A DNA stretch of 64,000 nt from Mucilaginibacter kameinonensis (GTDB taxonomy: Bacteria; Bacteroidota; Bacteroidia; Sphingobacteriales; Sphingobacteriaceae): positions 558,001 through 622,000 of the forward strand of contig NZ_RCWZ01000004.1 in NCBI RefSeq assembly GCF_003675385.1. The letters run 5' to 3'. Each line of letters starts with the position of its first letter. Positions within the stretch are counted from its first letter, which is position 1. The notes under the pieces are model-generated. The model was not told the DNA's origin. It was given only the letters and a program-made list of their open reading frames with translations, and searched no databases. Shown here in pieces: positions 1-8,133 of the stretch. The position numbers were made by a program, and so were the translations under genes.

Positions 1-1
1 T

Positions 2-67
2 AATCAAGATCGCGAAGCCTTTGTAGCGATCTTTAAAGCTTATAAAAAGCTAAACAATGTCCGATAA
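2..67 (+). CDS. 3' end of an upstream gene (partial)
   Basis: An open frame enters from the left edge and stops with TAA at 65-67, giving a C-terminal tail ending in AYKKLNNVR. It overlaps the ATG of the following nuclease gene by 11 bp, a common arrangement for translationally coupled genes on the same strand. Only 21 codons are visible, so no function can be given. The open frame could also be chance. Confidence 0.4.
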   Translation, partial: NQDREAFVAIFKAYKKLNNVR

Positions 68-908
68 AAACGAACTCAGCTGGGAGGATTATGAAGCCAT
101 TACCCAATACATTTATGGGGCATTAGGCGAGCAAGATGGCGTCAAAGTAATCGGCTATGGCCGGAACTGCAAGGTCAAAGGAAAGTCCGGGGTAATCTAT
201 CAAATCGATGTCCTGACCGAACAGTCTGACGGCGAAAAAACACACCGTACAGCCATCGAATGCAAATTCCTCAATGAAAAGGTCACCAATGAGACTGTCA
301 TGAAACTCCAGTGTATCATGGAGGATGCGGGGATCGGAAGCGGGATCATTGTTTGCAAAACAGGCTTTACCCGGGATACCCTCATCTATGCAGAACATAA
401 GGGTATCAAACTGGTCGAACTGTGGGAAGCAGGAGAAAAAGATGAGCACTTTCAAAAAACGGTCGAGATAGGAATATTAAACCTCCATATCAATGCAGTC
501 GTGTCGCGCGGAGTCGCAACCAGCATTGATATCGGCGATAAAATAATCACAATTGCTGATGAACAAGAATTGATCGACATGCACTATGTCCAATTTTCTG
601 ATGCCAGCGGTAACACTGTTATACTAGGCGAATTCCTGAGCGAGTTCTCTAAAGAATTACAAAACAAAGGGGAGCTTTTAAAGAGCACAACGATAACCTA
701 TCCGCTTAACCGTACATTGTTCTATAAACAACCAAACGAGGAGATTGCATTCGATAAAATAGCCATCACCGGATACATTGCCAAGATCGACAAAAGCTCC
801 AAAAGATCGTTCTACTTGACCGATCAGGTATGGATGATCATGAATGAGCTTTTCGATAAAAGGAAACTTACTTTATCAAAAAGCGGATTGATCTGGAACC
901 TACCTTAA
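57..908 (+). CDS. Mrr-like restriction endonuclease domain protein
   Basis: This 283-residue protein has a PD-(D/E)XK nuclease core near its N-terminus. The likely catalytic residues are D51 in the YQIDVL strand and E68-x-K70 in the AIECKF strand, followed by a helix and the strand GSGIIVCKTGFT, as in Mrr and other type IV restriction-like nucleases. The second half (about 130-283) is not recognised and may bind DNA or a partner. No methyltransferase is next to it, so cleavage of modified DNA or a non-restriction role are both possible. It lies at the edge of a defence-rich stretch. The family call rests on motif order; the substrate is unknown. Confidence 0.7.
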   Translation: MSDKNELSWEDYEAITQYIYGALGEQDGVKVIGYGRNCKVKGKSGVIYQIDVLTEQSDGEKTHRTAIECKFLNEKVTNETVMKLQCIMEDAGIGSGIIVCKTGFTRDTLIYAEHKGIKLVELWEAGEKDEHFQKTVEIGILNLHINAVVSRGVATSIDIGDKIITIADEQELIDMHYVQFSDASGNTVILGEFLSEFSKELQNKGELLKSTTITYPLNRTLFYKQPNEEIAFDKIAITGYIAKIDKSSKRSFYLTDQVWMIMNELFDKRKLTLSKSGLIWNLP

Positions 909-939
909 TACAATTAAATCGCAAACTAAAGTCAAACAC

Positions 940-1371
940 ATGAATGATGTTCAAGTTACCTACCAGGGAACATCGATAACAGAAGTTAAGCCTAATATTC
1001 CCATTGATGAAAAACATGATTTTAAACACTATATATATTTTTCACCTTTTTTGACAGACATAGATGTTGACTGTAAAACAGCTCAGTTTCAGGTAAACCT
1101 TTCAAGTCAATTAGAGGGAACAACCCTCTATTACAGATTTACGACTTTATCCATTTTTAAATTTTACGGATTCTCCGCTGGAGAAGATCAATACGATCTT
1201 TTAAAAGACTACGCACAATTTAGTTACCTAAAACACTTCGAGCTATTTAAAGAGAGGTTGTCTGTTGATCTTCATGAACATTTGCGTCAGCAATTGGACA
1301 TCATCCGTAGTGATCAAGGCGGCTTGAATGCCGTAGAAACCGTGTTATCTATAGCACCAGGCAAATCATAA
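940..1371 (+). CDS. hypothetical protein
   Basis: A 143-residue soluble protein starting 31 bp after the Mrr-like gene on the same strand, probably co-transcribed with it. I recognise no motif. It has an aromatic-rich central part (YIYFSPF, YYRFTTLSIFKFYGF) and a charged helical C-terminus, and lacks a signal peptide or membrane segment. It could be a partner or immunity-like companion of the nuclease, which is inference from position only. Confidence 0.6.
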   Translation: MNDVQVTYQGTSITEVKPNIPIDEKHDFKHYIYFSPFLTDIDVDCKTAQFQVNLSSQLEGTTLYYRFTTLSIFKFYGFSAGEDQYDLLKDYAQFSYLKHFELFKERLSVDLHEHLRQQLDIIRSDQGGLNAVETVLSIAPGKS

Positions 1372-1420
1372 CAGCCTGACTATTAATTGAAAGTTTAGTC
1401 GTTTCCGAATTATTCGAGAA

Positions 1421-2443
1421 CTATGTATCGAAATTGTCCCAATCATCACCTAATACCCAGCGGATTGCTGATAACTTCCCATATAGCATCCCGTATTCGA
1501 AATCATCTTTCGGTAAAAGGTTCTTTTTACCGACCTTAACCTCTAAAGCTTTTGCTGATTTTTTGGCTCCGTTCCATATTTCTTTTACGATAGTACTTTC
1601 AGGATTTTCATCATCCCAGTCTTCCGGATTAACCAGCTTGACCTTGCCTTCCTTGATCAAAGAAGCACGAACTTTATGTCGTGTATACCAAAGCCGATTG
1701 GTCAACTCATCTTCCACGCTGGTAAGTTCAGAATAGGGCCTGATCTCCCATGCCATTTCATTCCCAACCAAAATTTCAGAAACAAACTCGGGGTTGAAAT
1801 TCTGAATGGCTTCGGATAGTTTAATGAAGTATAATGACCGGCCATCTTCAAAATAATCCTGGTAATCAAGATGGGGTATTTTATCGCTACCGGCAACCAA
1901 GCTAAAGTCTTTAACATTATGTGTCACAAAAACGAAAGTATCTGATGGGGACTTTGTTCGCTCTTCGGCATAAGTTTCGATAATAAGCGCATCGTCCATA
2001 CTGTTTTTTGCGCGGTGAAATGGTGCTCTTTTATCAATTGCACGCTGCGCCGCCCTTAATTTAATTGTATCCGCAGTCGGGATGATCTCAGCTTTTGCGA
2101 AAAGCTGTTCAATCTTTAATATTGAACGGTCTACGGCCTCATTCAACAAAGGCAGTTTTTGGTTGATCTCACTTAATTGATCAAGAATTGAATTCTTAGT
2201 GCCGGGATCTCCAAAATGGTTTACCGTTTCTTTGACACGCGAAAAGATACTGGAAAGGCTTTTTTTACTTTCAGCAATTATCCTGTCTTTATTTCTTTCA
2301 AATTCGGTTGTGATGATCTCAGGAACAAGTAGGCTAATTTCTTCGCTGTCCATGAGATATTCCATAACCATGAGCAGCGTTTCTTGCTTGGGGTCTTTTG
2401 CAAGGTCTAACCAAACACAAGTGTCAACAAGGAATTTAATCAT
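1421..2443 (-). CDS. PIN-domain protein, third gene behind PtuAB
   Basis: The 340-residue product begins with a PIN-type RNase fold: VDTCVWLDLA with acidic D7, an acidic E in ITTEFERNK near residue 48, then SMDDALIIETYAE and FVFVTHNVKDF, which supply the later acidic residues of the active site. The PIN part covers about residues 1-190. The rest is an unrecognised C-terminal region with a basic stretch (KVGKKNLLPK). The gene starts 66 bp after the PtuB-like stop on the same strand, so it is probably the third gene of that operon. PIN proteins are usually metal-dependent RNases. It could be an extra effector or an unrelated toxin-like gene. Confidence 0.7.
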   Translation of the reverse strand: MIKFLVDTCVWLDLAKDPKQETLLMVMEYLMDSEEISLLVPEIITTEFERNKDRIIAESKKSLSSIFSRVKETVNHFGDPGTKNSILDQLSEINQKLPLLNEAVDRSILKIEQLFAKAEIIPTADTIKLRAAQRAIDKRAPFHRAKNSMDDALIIETYAEERTKSPSDTFVFVTHNVKDFSLVAGSDKIPHLDYQDYFEDGRSLYFIKLSEAIQNFNPEFVSEILVGNEMAWEIRPYSELTSVEDELTNRLWYTRHKVRASLIKEGKVKLVNPEDWDDENPESTIVKEIWNGAKKSAKALEVKVGKKNLLPKDDFEYGMLYGKLSAIRWVLGDDWDNFDT

Positions 2444-2509
2444 AGCTTAATCATTAGATAAGGAACAGGTTTAGCGCGTAAATAGGTCAAATACTCATTA
2501 AAGTTTTTT

Positions 2510-3277
2510 TCAATTAAGGTCAACGCCTGATTTGGCTATAAAATCTATAGCAGCTGCTGAAAATTTAGCGGTATATTTCTGTGCGTTAATTAAAAAGGTC
2601 TTGGCGCTCTGAACCTCAGCCGCCGGTAGAAAGCGATGGGCTTTAATAATAATGATGCGGGACTTTAAATCATCGATCAGTTCCTTCCGGAAATCGTTAA
2701 GTTCAGTTCGGTCTAATCCAACGATATTTATTGTTTCGCTTCCATAATCCGTCTTGTGCTTGACTAATTCATCCTCAAAGTAAATATGATCTCTGGGATC
2801 TATTGTTGCGGGGTCTATCAGATAAGGGTCTTCTAAAGTAAGGTCATCATTGTGATTTCTTGCCCTGGTCGATCCAGCCTTTAGCGGGAATAAGTTCCCT
2901 TTATATTTTGCCCCATTACATTTTCTGCAACAGAATAGCAGATTGGACCAGGTATAACCCAGCCAATAATATCCAGGCTTTATCAATGCATCTTTTCGTT
3001 TTTGTTTGAAGCCCTTTTTCGGGCGGAAGTGCTCCACCGTCCCATCTTCTTCCCGCTGGTCCTTTTCACAAAAGCAGCATTTATTGCCTTGAGCGGTTCG
3101 TAAAGCATCTTTTACAGTCGAGTGTCCGTAAATACCATTAAGGATATCAAACTCAATTATCAGATTTTTATAGTTATCGGGATTTGCATCATAGTCCTGG
3201 CAATTTTGCAAATTGGTATCTGCACCTTCGTTTAACAGTCGATCCGGTACAGCAACTGGTCTGTCGATCTTTATCAT
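2510..3277 (-). CDS. ptuB: PtuB-like HNH endonuclease (Septu type)
   Basis: The 255-residue protein has the HNH layout of the TIGR02646/PtuB family. It carries C67-x2-C70 (CCFCEK), the EHFRPK motif with H83, a WSN at about residues 110-112, and C117-x2-C120 followed by N121. This is a zinc-stabilised HNH nuclease. In Septu and in some retron systems this protein pairs with an ATPase, and here its ATG overlaps the ATPase stop codon (ATGA, 4 bp). Length is normal for the family. No reverse transcriptase or retron RNA is seen nearby, so stand-alone Septu is the better reading. Confidence 0.8.
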   Translation of the reverse strand: MIKIDRPVAVPDRLLNEGADTNLQNCQDYDANPDNYKNLIIEFDILNGIYGHSTVKDALRTAQGNKCCFCEKDQREEDGTVEHFRPKKGFKQKRKDALIKPGYYWLGYTWSNLLFCCRKCNGAKYKGNLFPLKAGSTRARNHNDDLTLEDPYLIDPATIDPRDHIYFEDELVKHKTDYGSETINIVGLDRTELNDFRKELIDDLKSRIIIIKAHRFLPAAEVQSAKTFLINAQKYTAKFSAAAIDFIAKSGVDLN

Positions 3278-4677
3278 TCCGCAAATTTGATTTCCCCGCT
3301 TTGAATCTTGTCATACAAATTGGAGATGAACTCCCGCTTCTTGATCTCTTCTGGGTCTTCTCCTGTCGGCAATTTTTTCAGATTTTCATCGATATCCGCT
3401 AATTCAGTCTTTTCCTCATCGGTTAACTTCTTTTTACTGGTCAACTCCCGGCGTCGTAAAATGATTTCATCATATTTTATTCCCCGGGCCGTTTCCAATC
3501 CGAATAACTCGCTGGTTAGGATCTGGTCAACCCGCCAGCCATCTAAATTCTCCGGCCTGTTGATGATCTGAAGGTTTTTCTCGTCTTCATTATAGGAAAC
3601 TACGGCATAGTTAAAGTCCAACGCAGCCTGAACCATCAAAGGACTGTGAGCTGTGGCTATAAATTGTACATTAGGGAAATTTGCAGACAAGTTTTGCATG
3701 ATGTCCCGCTGCCAGATAGGGTGTAGATGCAGGTCTATTTCATCTATGAGAACGATAGCTGGTTCTTTTAAAGGCTCGTTTGAAACCGCTTGATATTTAT
3801 TAAAAAGCCGCCAGGCTAGATCTATCGTCCATGATGTTACCGTTTTGTACCCGAGGCTGAAGTCACCAAACGGGATCTTTTTCCCGAATTTCGTGGTAAT
3901 GACCACGCCACCTTCAGGATCATTTAAGAGCACTTTGGGTGGCAGGATGTCGATGCTGGCAATATCTTCATAATCCGGCAATACGTCGACCAACATCTTT
4001 TTAACATCATCAATGAACTTGCTATACTTTTCACGCTCTTTTTCATTGGTACTGCCCAATCTGGCATAATTCAGCGTGTGCAGGATCTCTTCGGTATCAT
4101 ACAATTCACTCCGCTCACTTATAAAGCCAGGTATGGTATCCAGTAATTTACTGTTCGCCAAATTCTGCTTGCCTAAAACCCGTGAAGCGCTATATCCGTA
4201 TACGATCACTTCGTCTTTGTAAAATACTTCTTTCTTCTCATCGGAGACAAAAGGTTCTACTAATAGTAATTTTCGATCTTTATCCAGACCGATAACCATA
4301 CTCGTTTCGCAGGTATCCGGAGCCTCGTTCGGAACGGTCCCGAGTTTTTGATTTGCGACGAAATTCCCGTGTATCTCCGCCTTTAATTGTTTATTGCTAA
4401 AGCGCGAGACAAGACGTTCAAGCGTTTCGTTCTCTTCATCGTTGATCAGCGGCGAGGGCTTAAGGTCATCAGTATCCGCCATATCATAAGGTAGCGCGGG
4501 CTTCATCCACGCGATACATTGCAGCAGGGTCGATTTACCGATACCATTTTCACCCAGGATCAGGGTCCATTTGGAAATTTCGCCATTAGGCTTCCCCATC
4601 AGTAATTCGGCAGGTCCGCTAAAGGTTTTTACACCCGTTAACAGCAAGGACCTAATATAAATAGGAGTTACTTTCAT
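3274..4677 (-). CDS. ptuA: PtuA-like AAA/ABC-type ATPase (Septu type)
   Basis: The 467-residue ATPase of the SMC/ABC-like class has Walker A GENGIGKST at residues 42-50, a Walker B IVLIDEIDLHLHP near residue 310, and the following IATAHSP switch. Between them is a long insertion with a charged helical part, as in overcoming-lysogenisation-defect and PtuA ATPases. The C-terminus is a charged coiled-coil-like segment (LTSKKKLTDEEKTEL). It is the first gene of a minus-strand set with the HNH nuclease and the PIN gene, starting 96 bp after the HExxH gene. In Septu the ATPase and HNH partner form a complex that senses phage and cuts DNA. Confidence 0.8.
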   Translation of the reverse strand: MKVTPIYIRSLLLTGVKTFSGPAELLMGKPNGEISKWTLILGENGIGKSTLLQCIAWMKPALPYDMADTDDLKPSPLINDEENETLERLVSRFSNKQLKAEIHGNFVANQKLGTVPNEAPDTCETSMVIGLDKDRKLLLVEPFVSDEKKEVFYKDEVIVYGYSASRVLGKQNLANSKLLDTIPGFISERSELYDTEEILHTLNYARLGSTNEKEREKYSKFIDDVKKMLVDVLPDYEDIASIDILPPKVLLNDPEGGVVITTKFGKKIPFGDFSLGYKTVTSWTIDLAWRLFNKYQAVSNEPLKEPAIVLIDEIDLHLHPIWQRDIMQNLSANFPNVQFIATAHSPLMVQAALDFNYAVVSYNEDEKNLQIINRPENLDGWRVDQILTSELFGLETARGIKYDEIILRRRELTSKKKLTDEEKTELADIDENLKKLPTGEDPEEIKKREFISNLYDKIQSGEIKFAE

Positions 4678-4773
4678 ATTGTAATGTTTATGAACAACCT
4701 TATCGATGAATACCCCGATAAACGCTTTAATTTCTAATTGATGGGTTAAAGTTATTACTTTCTCTGATTGTTA

Positions 4774-5643
4774 TTAATCAAAGTCTAAGCTTTGCAGTTG
4801 ATCAGCAAGTTTTCTGCCGATCTCTGTTAATCCATGACATTGACAAAAGTTGTTTAAAGCCTGGAAGTCCCCGGCAATATCGGCCATACGGTAGGTTGCG
4901 AAATTGTAGTCCCTGTTGTTAAGTTCAGTGTGATCTCTTATGTTTTGAAAAAGATCCCTGATCGCCCGGAAAACGAAAAGGCCATGTAATACACCCATCA
5001 GCGGGCGCTGCACATTCCGCCAGGGTGAAAAAAAGGTATCCATACTATCCGGCTTTACTAATTCGATATACTCCTGTATCAAAGTCAATTTTAAATGCAT
5101 CGCCTCGTGAAGAATACTCTCAGCTACCCGCAGGTCACCATTTAAAGAATCGTCTTCACACACCGACACAAAGATCGTGAACGGCAGATTGGGATGACTG
5201 TAACTGGTATCAAATTCAGGCCCCTCAGCCGTTACCACCTGGATGCAATTCACTAATTCAGCGATACAGGCCGCGCATTCGGGAATAAGACCCAAGATAT
5301 TTAATGCTGCCTTCAATTTGGAAGCGGCCCTGGTGCGGATCAATTCACGGCCAGTTAAGGGGACCAGCCCATGAGCTTCACAAAAATCCGCTAGCTTGGG
5401 GTCGGTCTTCTCCAGATAAATGGTATATTGATCGTAGGTGGCTAAAAACTGCTTATCCAGCGACGCGTCCTCGATATCCAAAACGGCCGCGGTGCTATAG
5501 TTTTTTCTGTCTATTGAACTGCTCTTAGCGAGCGCTGTATATTTTGCTTCGACCAATTGATGGGTCGATCCGGTTTCCCACAATGGTGAAGGTTTATCCA
5601 GAAAAATCCTGACAACCGCCTGAATGGTTTCAACAGCACTCAT
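4774..5643 (-). CDS. HExxH-motif peptide-modification protein (putative peptide hydroxylase)
   Basis: The 289-residue protein has the metal-binding helix ESILHEAMHLK with H179, E180 and H183. Proteins of this size and motif sit beside RiPP precursors and radical SAM maturases. The family (HEXXH motif-containing putative peptide modification protein) has been reassigned to 2-oxoglutarate-dependent peptide beta-hydroxylases rather than proteases. The start codon overlaps the upstream oxygenase stop as TAATG, so translation is coupled. As the last gene of the RiPP set it probably decorates the cyclophane-bearing peptide. A true metalloprotease role is the alternative. Confidence 0.72.
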   Translation of the reverse strand: MSAVETIQAVVRIFLDKPSPLWETGSTHQLVEAKYTALAKSSSIDRKNYSTAAVLDIEDASLDKQFLATYDQYTIYLEKTDPKLADFCEAHGLVPLTGRELIRTRAASKLKAALNILGLIPECAACIAELVNCIQVVTAEGPEFDTSYSHPNLPFTIFVSVCEDDSLNGDLRVAESILHEAMHLKLTLIQEYIELVKPDSMDTFFSPWRNVQRPLMGVLHGLFVFRAIRDLFQNIRDHTELNNRDYNFATYRMADIAGDFQALNNFCQCHGLTEIGRKLADQLQSLDFD

Positions 5644-5673
5644 TAAATGTATAGACTATTAAATGTATAGACT
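5642..5673. repeat. perfect 16-bp tandem duplication at a gene junction
   Basis: The unit ATTAAATGTATAGACT occurs twice head to tail at 5642-5657 and 5658-5673. On the minus strand the first copy encodes the last residues and stop of the oxygenase, and the second repeats this stop region directly before the ATG of the HExxH gene. The duplication creates the present TAATG overlap. It looks like a recent slippage event. Confidence 0.9.
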
Positions 5674-6242
5674 AAGGTATATCTCGTAAAATCATGGACA
5701 GCCGATACGGCATGAAAAGAACGGTCCGATATTTCGAAGCCGATCCCTGTGTTATGGAGTGGCCGGATGATCTTGGCCACGTCGGATGGCTGTTTAGAAT
5801 TGAACAACATCAAATAACCACCTTTTTCGTCCTTCCAATTGTCGTTGATCTGAATGACCAGCCGATGTGTCTCATCTTTGCCTATGAAATCGTTGTGTAC
5901 GCCCATTTTATGGCCGTCGATCAGTTTATGGGCAGTGATATCGATCACTTTCAATCGGCATCCAAACAGATTATTAAAACGCTCGGCAAGGAATTGCAGG
6001 GTATCTTTACTATTTAAAAATCCCAATGGTTCCGGCAACTCAAGGCCGACCAAGCTAAACTCATATTGGGTATAAAAATTGGTCTTGGTGAACGACCAAA
6101 GTTTGGTTTTTTCGAACCAGGCCAATAGTTGTTCTGCCTTGTCCGCCGAAAAAGCTTCGGTCACGCTGAAGTGCGGGAACGGATCAGGCTTCAGGGCCGA
6201 TCCTTGCAGGGGTATATTTTGTATCTCAGGCAACGTTTCCAT
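5643..6242 (-). CDS. 2OG-Fe(II) oxygenase of the RiPP cluster
   Basis: This 199-residue protein shows a double-stranded beta-helix iron site: H116-N-D118 (GVHNDFIG), distal H177 (SFHAVSAV) and an Arg at 187 (FTRYTL) suited to hold 2-oxoglutarate. The sequence between matches prolyl-hydroxylase-like enzymes (KGGYLMLFNS). It overlaps the radical SAM gene by 17 bp and the HExxH gene by 1 bp, so all three maturation enzymes are made together. The likely reaction is hydroxylation or another oxidation of the precursor peptide. The modified residue cannot be predicted. Confidence 0.78.
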   Translation of the reverse strand: METLPEIQNIPLQGSALKPDPFPHFSVTEAFSADKAEQLLAWFEKTKLWSFTKTNFYTQYEFSLVGLELPEPLGFLNSKDTLQFLAERFNNLFGCRLKVIDITAHKLIDGHKMGVHNDFIGKDETHRLVIQINDNWKDEKGGYLMLFNSKQPSDVAKIIRPLHNTGIGFEISDRSFHAVSAVHDFTRYTLVYTFNSLYI

Positions 6243-7356
6243 ATAGCTTAGCTAAGGCGGCTTTCATTTCATCAATTAACAACATTTGATCGGCGCAATA
6301 AACCGAGGTGTTGTTAAATCCGGTCTCCTTTTTCCAGCGGTGCAAGATCATGCCGCCGCCGCAAAGATCAAGATAAGGGCATTTCAAACATTGTGCATTT
6401 GATGGCCTTTGCATCCGGCGGTACTCTTCAAAATCTTTTGAATACAAGAACGCCGACAGCTCCCCATCCTTGATATTTACCGGTTGCCCGAACTGGTCAG
6501 CGCCATTGAATGCGCTCTTCAGCGTGTCATTTTTGGTGAGCGTACCATCCGTGTCAATGATCAGGATGCCAAAATCGGTGATGCCCAACCCCTCCTTAGA
6601 AACGATACCACCCAATAAAACTTTCAGCATATCGTCCAGTACCCTGATCGGCATAGGTTCGCGGTCAGCCAGGTAAACCTGGAGTAGTTGCGCCATCCAG
6701 TTTCCATATTCCGTTGAATAAAGCGACCTTTTGCCAAATGGCAGGCGGTCGTGGTTCCCGTCCTTATACAAAAAGTCTACGCTTGGCGCGCCCAAAGATT
6801 TAAAAAAGTAATAGACCTCTGCCGGGTCGGAAAAAGGATCTACGACCGCAAGCAAGCCGGCATTTAAAAAAAGATGGTCGGGATGCCCTTTGAGCAACTG
6901 GTAGCCTTTAATTACCTCATCGAAAGTACCGCTTCCGGTGTGGCCAATGCGCCATTGGTCATGGACCGCTTTCGGGCCATCGATACTGACCGCAACGCTC
7001 GCCCTAAATCGAGAACAAATATCCAATAGTTCTGGAGTAATCAGTACGCCGTTTGTTTGTATGCTGATCGGAAATTCGTAAGACAAAGAGTTGCGAAGTG
7101 TAGCCAATAAGAACTTTAGACGTTCCACACCTAATAAGAAAGGCTCTCCGCCGTGCAGGACGATACTAAATGGTTTGCCCTGGAGATCGGCCACCTTTTT
7201 TAGTTCACGGGCTGTAGCACTGATCGTTTCATGGGTCGTGAACTTGCCCTGGCGGGCCCAGTTATCATCTCCCATATGGTAAACATAGCAATACGAGCAA
7301 TTGATATTGCACCTGCTGGCTACCTTGAGTAAAACGGTATCTATCAGCGCTTCCAA
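6226..7356 (-). CDS. radical SAM/SPASM cyclophane-forming peptide maturase (YhhB-like)
   Basis: The 376-residue enzyme has the radical SAM cluster C16-x3-C20-x2-C23 (CNINCSYCYVYH), the HGGEPFL motif, and a C-terminal SPASM region with CLKCPYLDLCGGG and a late Cys in SVYCADQ. The CYVYHMGDDNW context is typical of FxsB/GrrM/YhhB-type maturases that join an aromatic side chain to a beta carbon two residues on, making three-residue cyclophanes. The start must be TTG at 7354-7356, because an in-frame TAG lies 6 bp upstream and the first ATG falls at residue 28, inside the cluster. It begins 7 bp after the precursor stop. Confidence 0.85.
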   Translation of the reverse strand: MEALIDTVLLKVASRCNINCSYCYVYHMGDDNWARQGKFTTHETISATARELKKVADLQGKPFSIVLHGGEPFLLGVERLKFLLATLRNSLSYEFPISIQTNGVLITPELLDICSRFRASVAVSIDGPKAVHDQWRIGHTGSGTFDEVIKGYQLLKGHPDHLFLNAGLLAVVDPFSDPAEVYYFFKSLGAPSVDFLYKDGNHDRLPFGKRSLYSTEYGNWMAQLLQVYLADREPMPIRVLDDMLKVLLGGIVSKEGLGITDFGILIIDTDGTLTKNDTLKSAFNGADQFGQPVNIKDGELSAFLYSKDFEEYRRMQRPSNAQCLKCPYLDLCGGGMILHRWKKETGFNNTSVYCADQMLLIDEMKAALAKLYGNVA

Positions 7357-7363
7357 ATCCTAA

Positions 7364-7552
7364 TTATCTCCCGCGGTTGTGACGGTTATGCGTTCTGTTG
7401 TAAGAGTGAATGCGGTTCTCTTTTTCAAAATCGATCTCGCCGATCAAACGTTTCAGCACTTCGTTGTCCATCTTCGTATGATCGATCACAATTTGCTGCG
7501 CTTGTTGCTCTGCGGCTTCGTTTTGAAGGTATTTCTCGTTAGTTTGTTCCAT
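7364..7552 (-). CDS. YhhA-like cyclophane RiPP precursor peptide
   Basis: A 62-residue peptide with an acidic, helical leader (MEQTNEKYLQNEAAEQQ) and a C-terminal core SYNRTHNRHNRGR. The core holds Y51-N-R, H55-N-R and H58-N-R, three aromatic-x-x triplets matching the Tyr-His-His pattern of YhhA precursors. Each triplet is a candidate cyclophane closing on the Arg. I chose the ATG at 7552: the longer frame would start at TTG 7585, which overlaps the promoter box at 7574-7581. The maturase and two oxygenases follow. No dedicated protease or exporter is visible in the cluster. Confidence 0.82.
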   Translation of the reverse strand: MEQTNEKYLQNEAAEQQAQQIVIDHTKMDNEVLKRLIGEIDFEKENRIHSYNRTHNRHNRGR

Positions 7553-7573
7553 AAAAAGACCTTGATTATCAGG

Positions 7574-7581
7574 CAAAGTTA
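7574..7581 (-). promoter_or_regulatory. candidate -7 promoter element of the RiPP operon
   Basis: Reading the minus strand, TAACTTTG matches the Bacteroidota -7 consensus TAnnTTTG and lies 21 bp upstream of the precursor ATG at 7552. No clear -33 TTG was found at the expected distance, so the assignment is tentative. Confidence 0.5.
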
Positions 7582-7878
7582 TCAATAAAAATAGCCTTAT
7601 TTTTTTTATTTTGTAATGAATTGATTTTAAGAAACTTATTTCTCAGGATGAGCCGATGCCTATACTTACTCCTGAGCATCATTTTAAACACGAGCAGCAG
7701 GATGACAATGATCAGAAACAATATCAATTATTTAACTATCAATACTTTAAAATAAGCATCATTATCAAGCACATTGTCAAGATCATCATTTTCGGCACAT
7801 TCACTATCTTAAAAAATAGCAGCATATTTTGTAAAAGCAGAATTGTCTGCTCTTTTGCTTAATTTTAAAGAAAAAACC

Positions 7879-8109
7879 ATGCTCAATCATCAATTGACCC
7901 AGCAACTCAGAAATGAATTTGAAAGTGAAGCAGGAAACAAACTGATACCCGATAATAACCCGACCGAGTTCGCTGTGTTTCTCTATGAAAAGCTTTTAAA
8001 AGGCCTCAGTGCCACGCTAAAGGAAGAACTGGCCAAAAGTCCTGAAAACAAGGGTGCGTTGACCAGTTTTCAAAATAACCTGGAACAGAAATTAGGCACC
8101 AAGCTTTAA
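7879..8109 (+). CDS. small hypothetical protein
   Basis: This is a 76-residue, largely helical, charged protein from ATG 7879. An upstream TTG would add 12 residues but has no support. No domain is recognised. A small hairpin with AGCAGA/TCTGCT arms lies at 7836-7851, 27 bp before the start. It is followed after 24 bp by the caspase-like gene and probably shares its transcript. A companion or regulatory role is a guess from position. Confidence 0.6.
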   Translation: MLNHQLTQQLRNEFESEAGNKLIPDNNPTEFAVFLYEKLLKGLSATLKEELAKSPENKGALTSFQNNLEQKLGTKL

Positions 8110-8133
8110 CTATGATCCTGTAACCATAATATC

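Noticed and set aside
7553..7585. N-terminal extension of the RiPP precursor from TTG 7585
   Set aside because: It overlaps the TAACTTTG promoter box and adds residues unlike the rest of the leader; the ATG at 7552 is preferred.
7656..7862. 68-codon open frame upstream of the small gene at 7879
   Set aside because: It is a low-complexity, AT-rich, Ile/His/Gln-rich translation without a domain, in a region expected to hold promoters.
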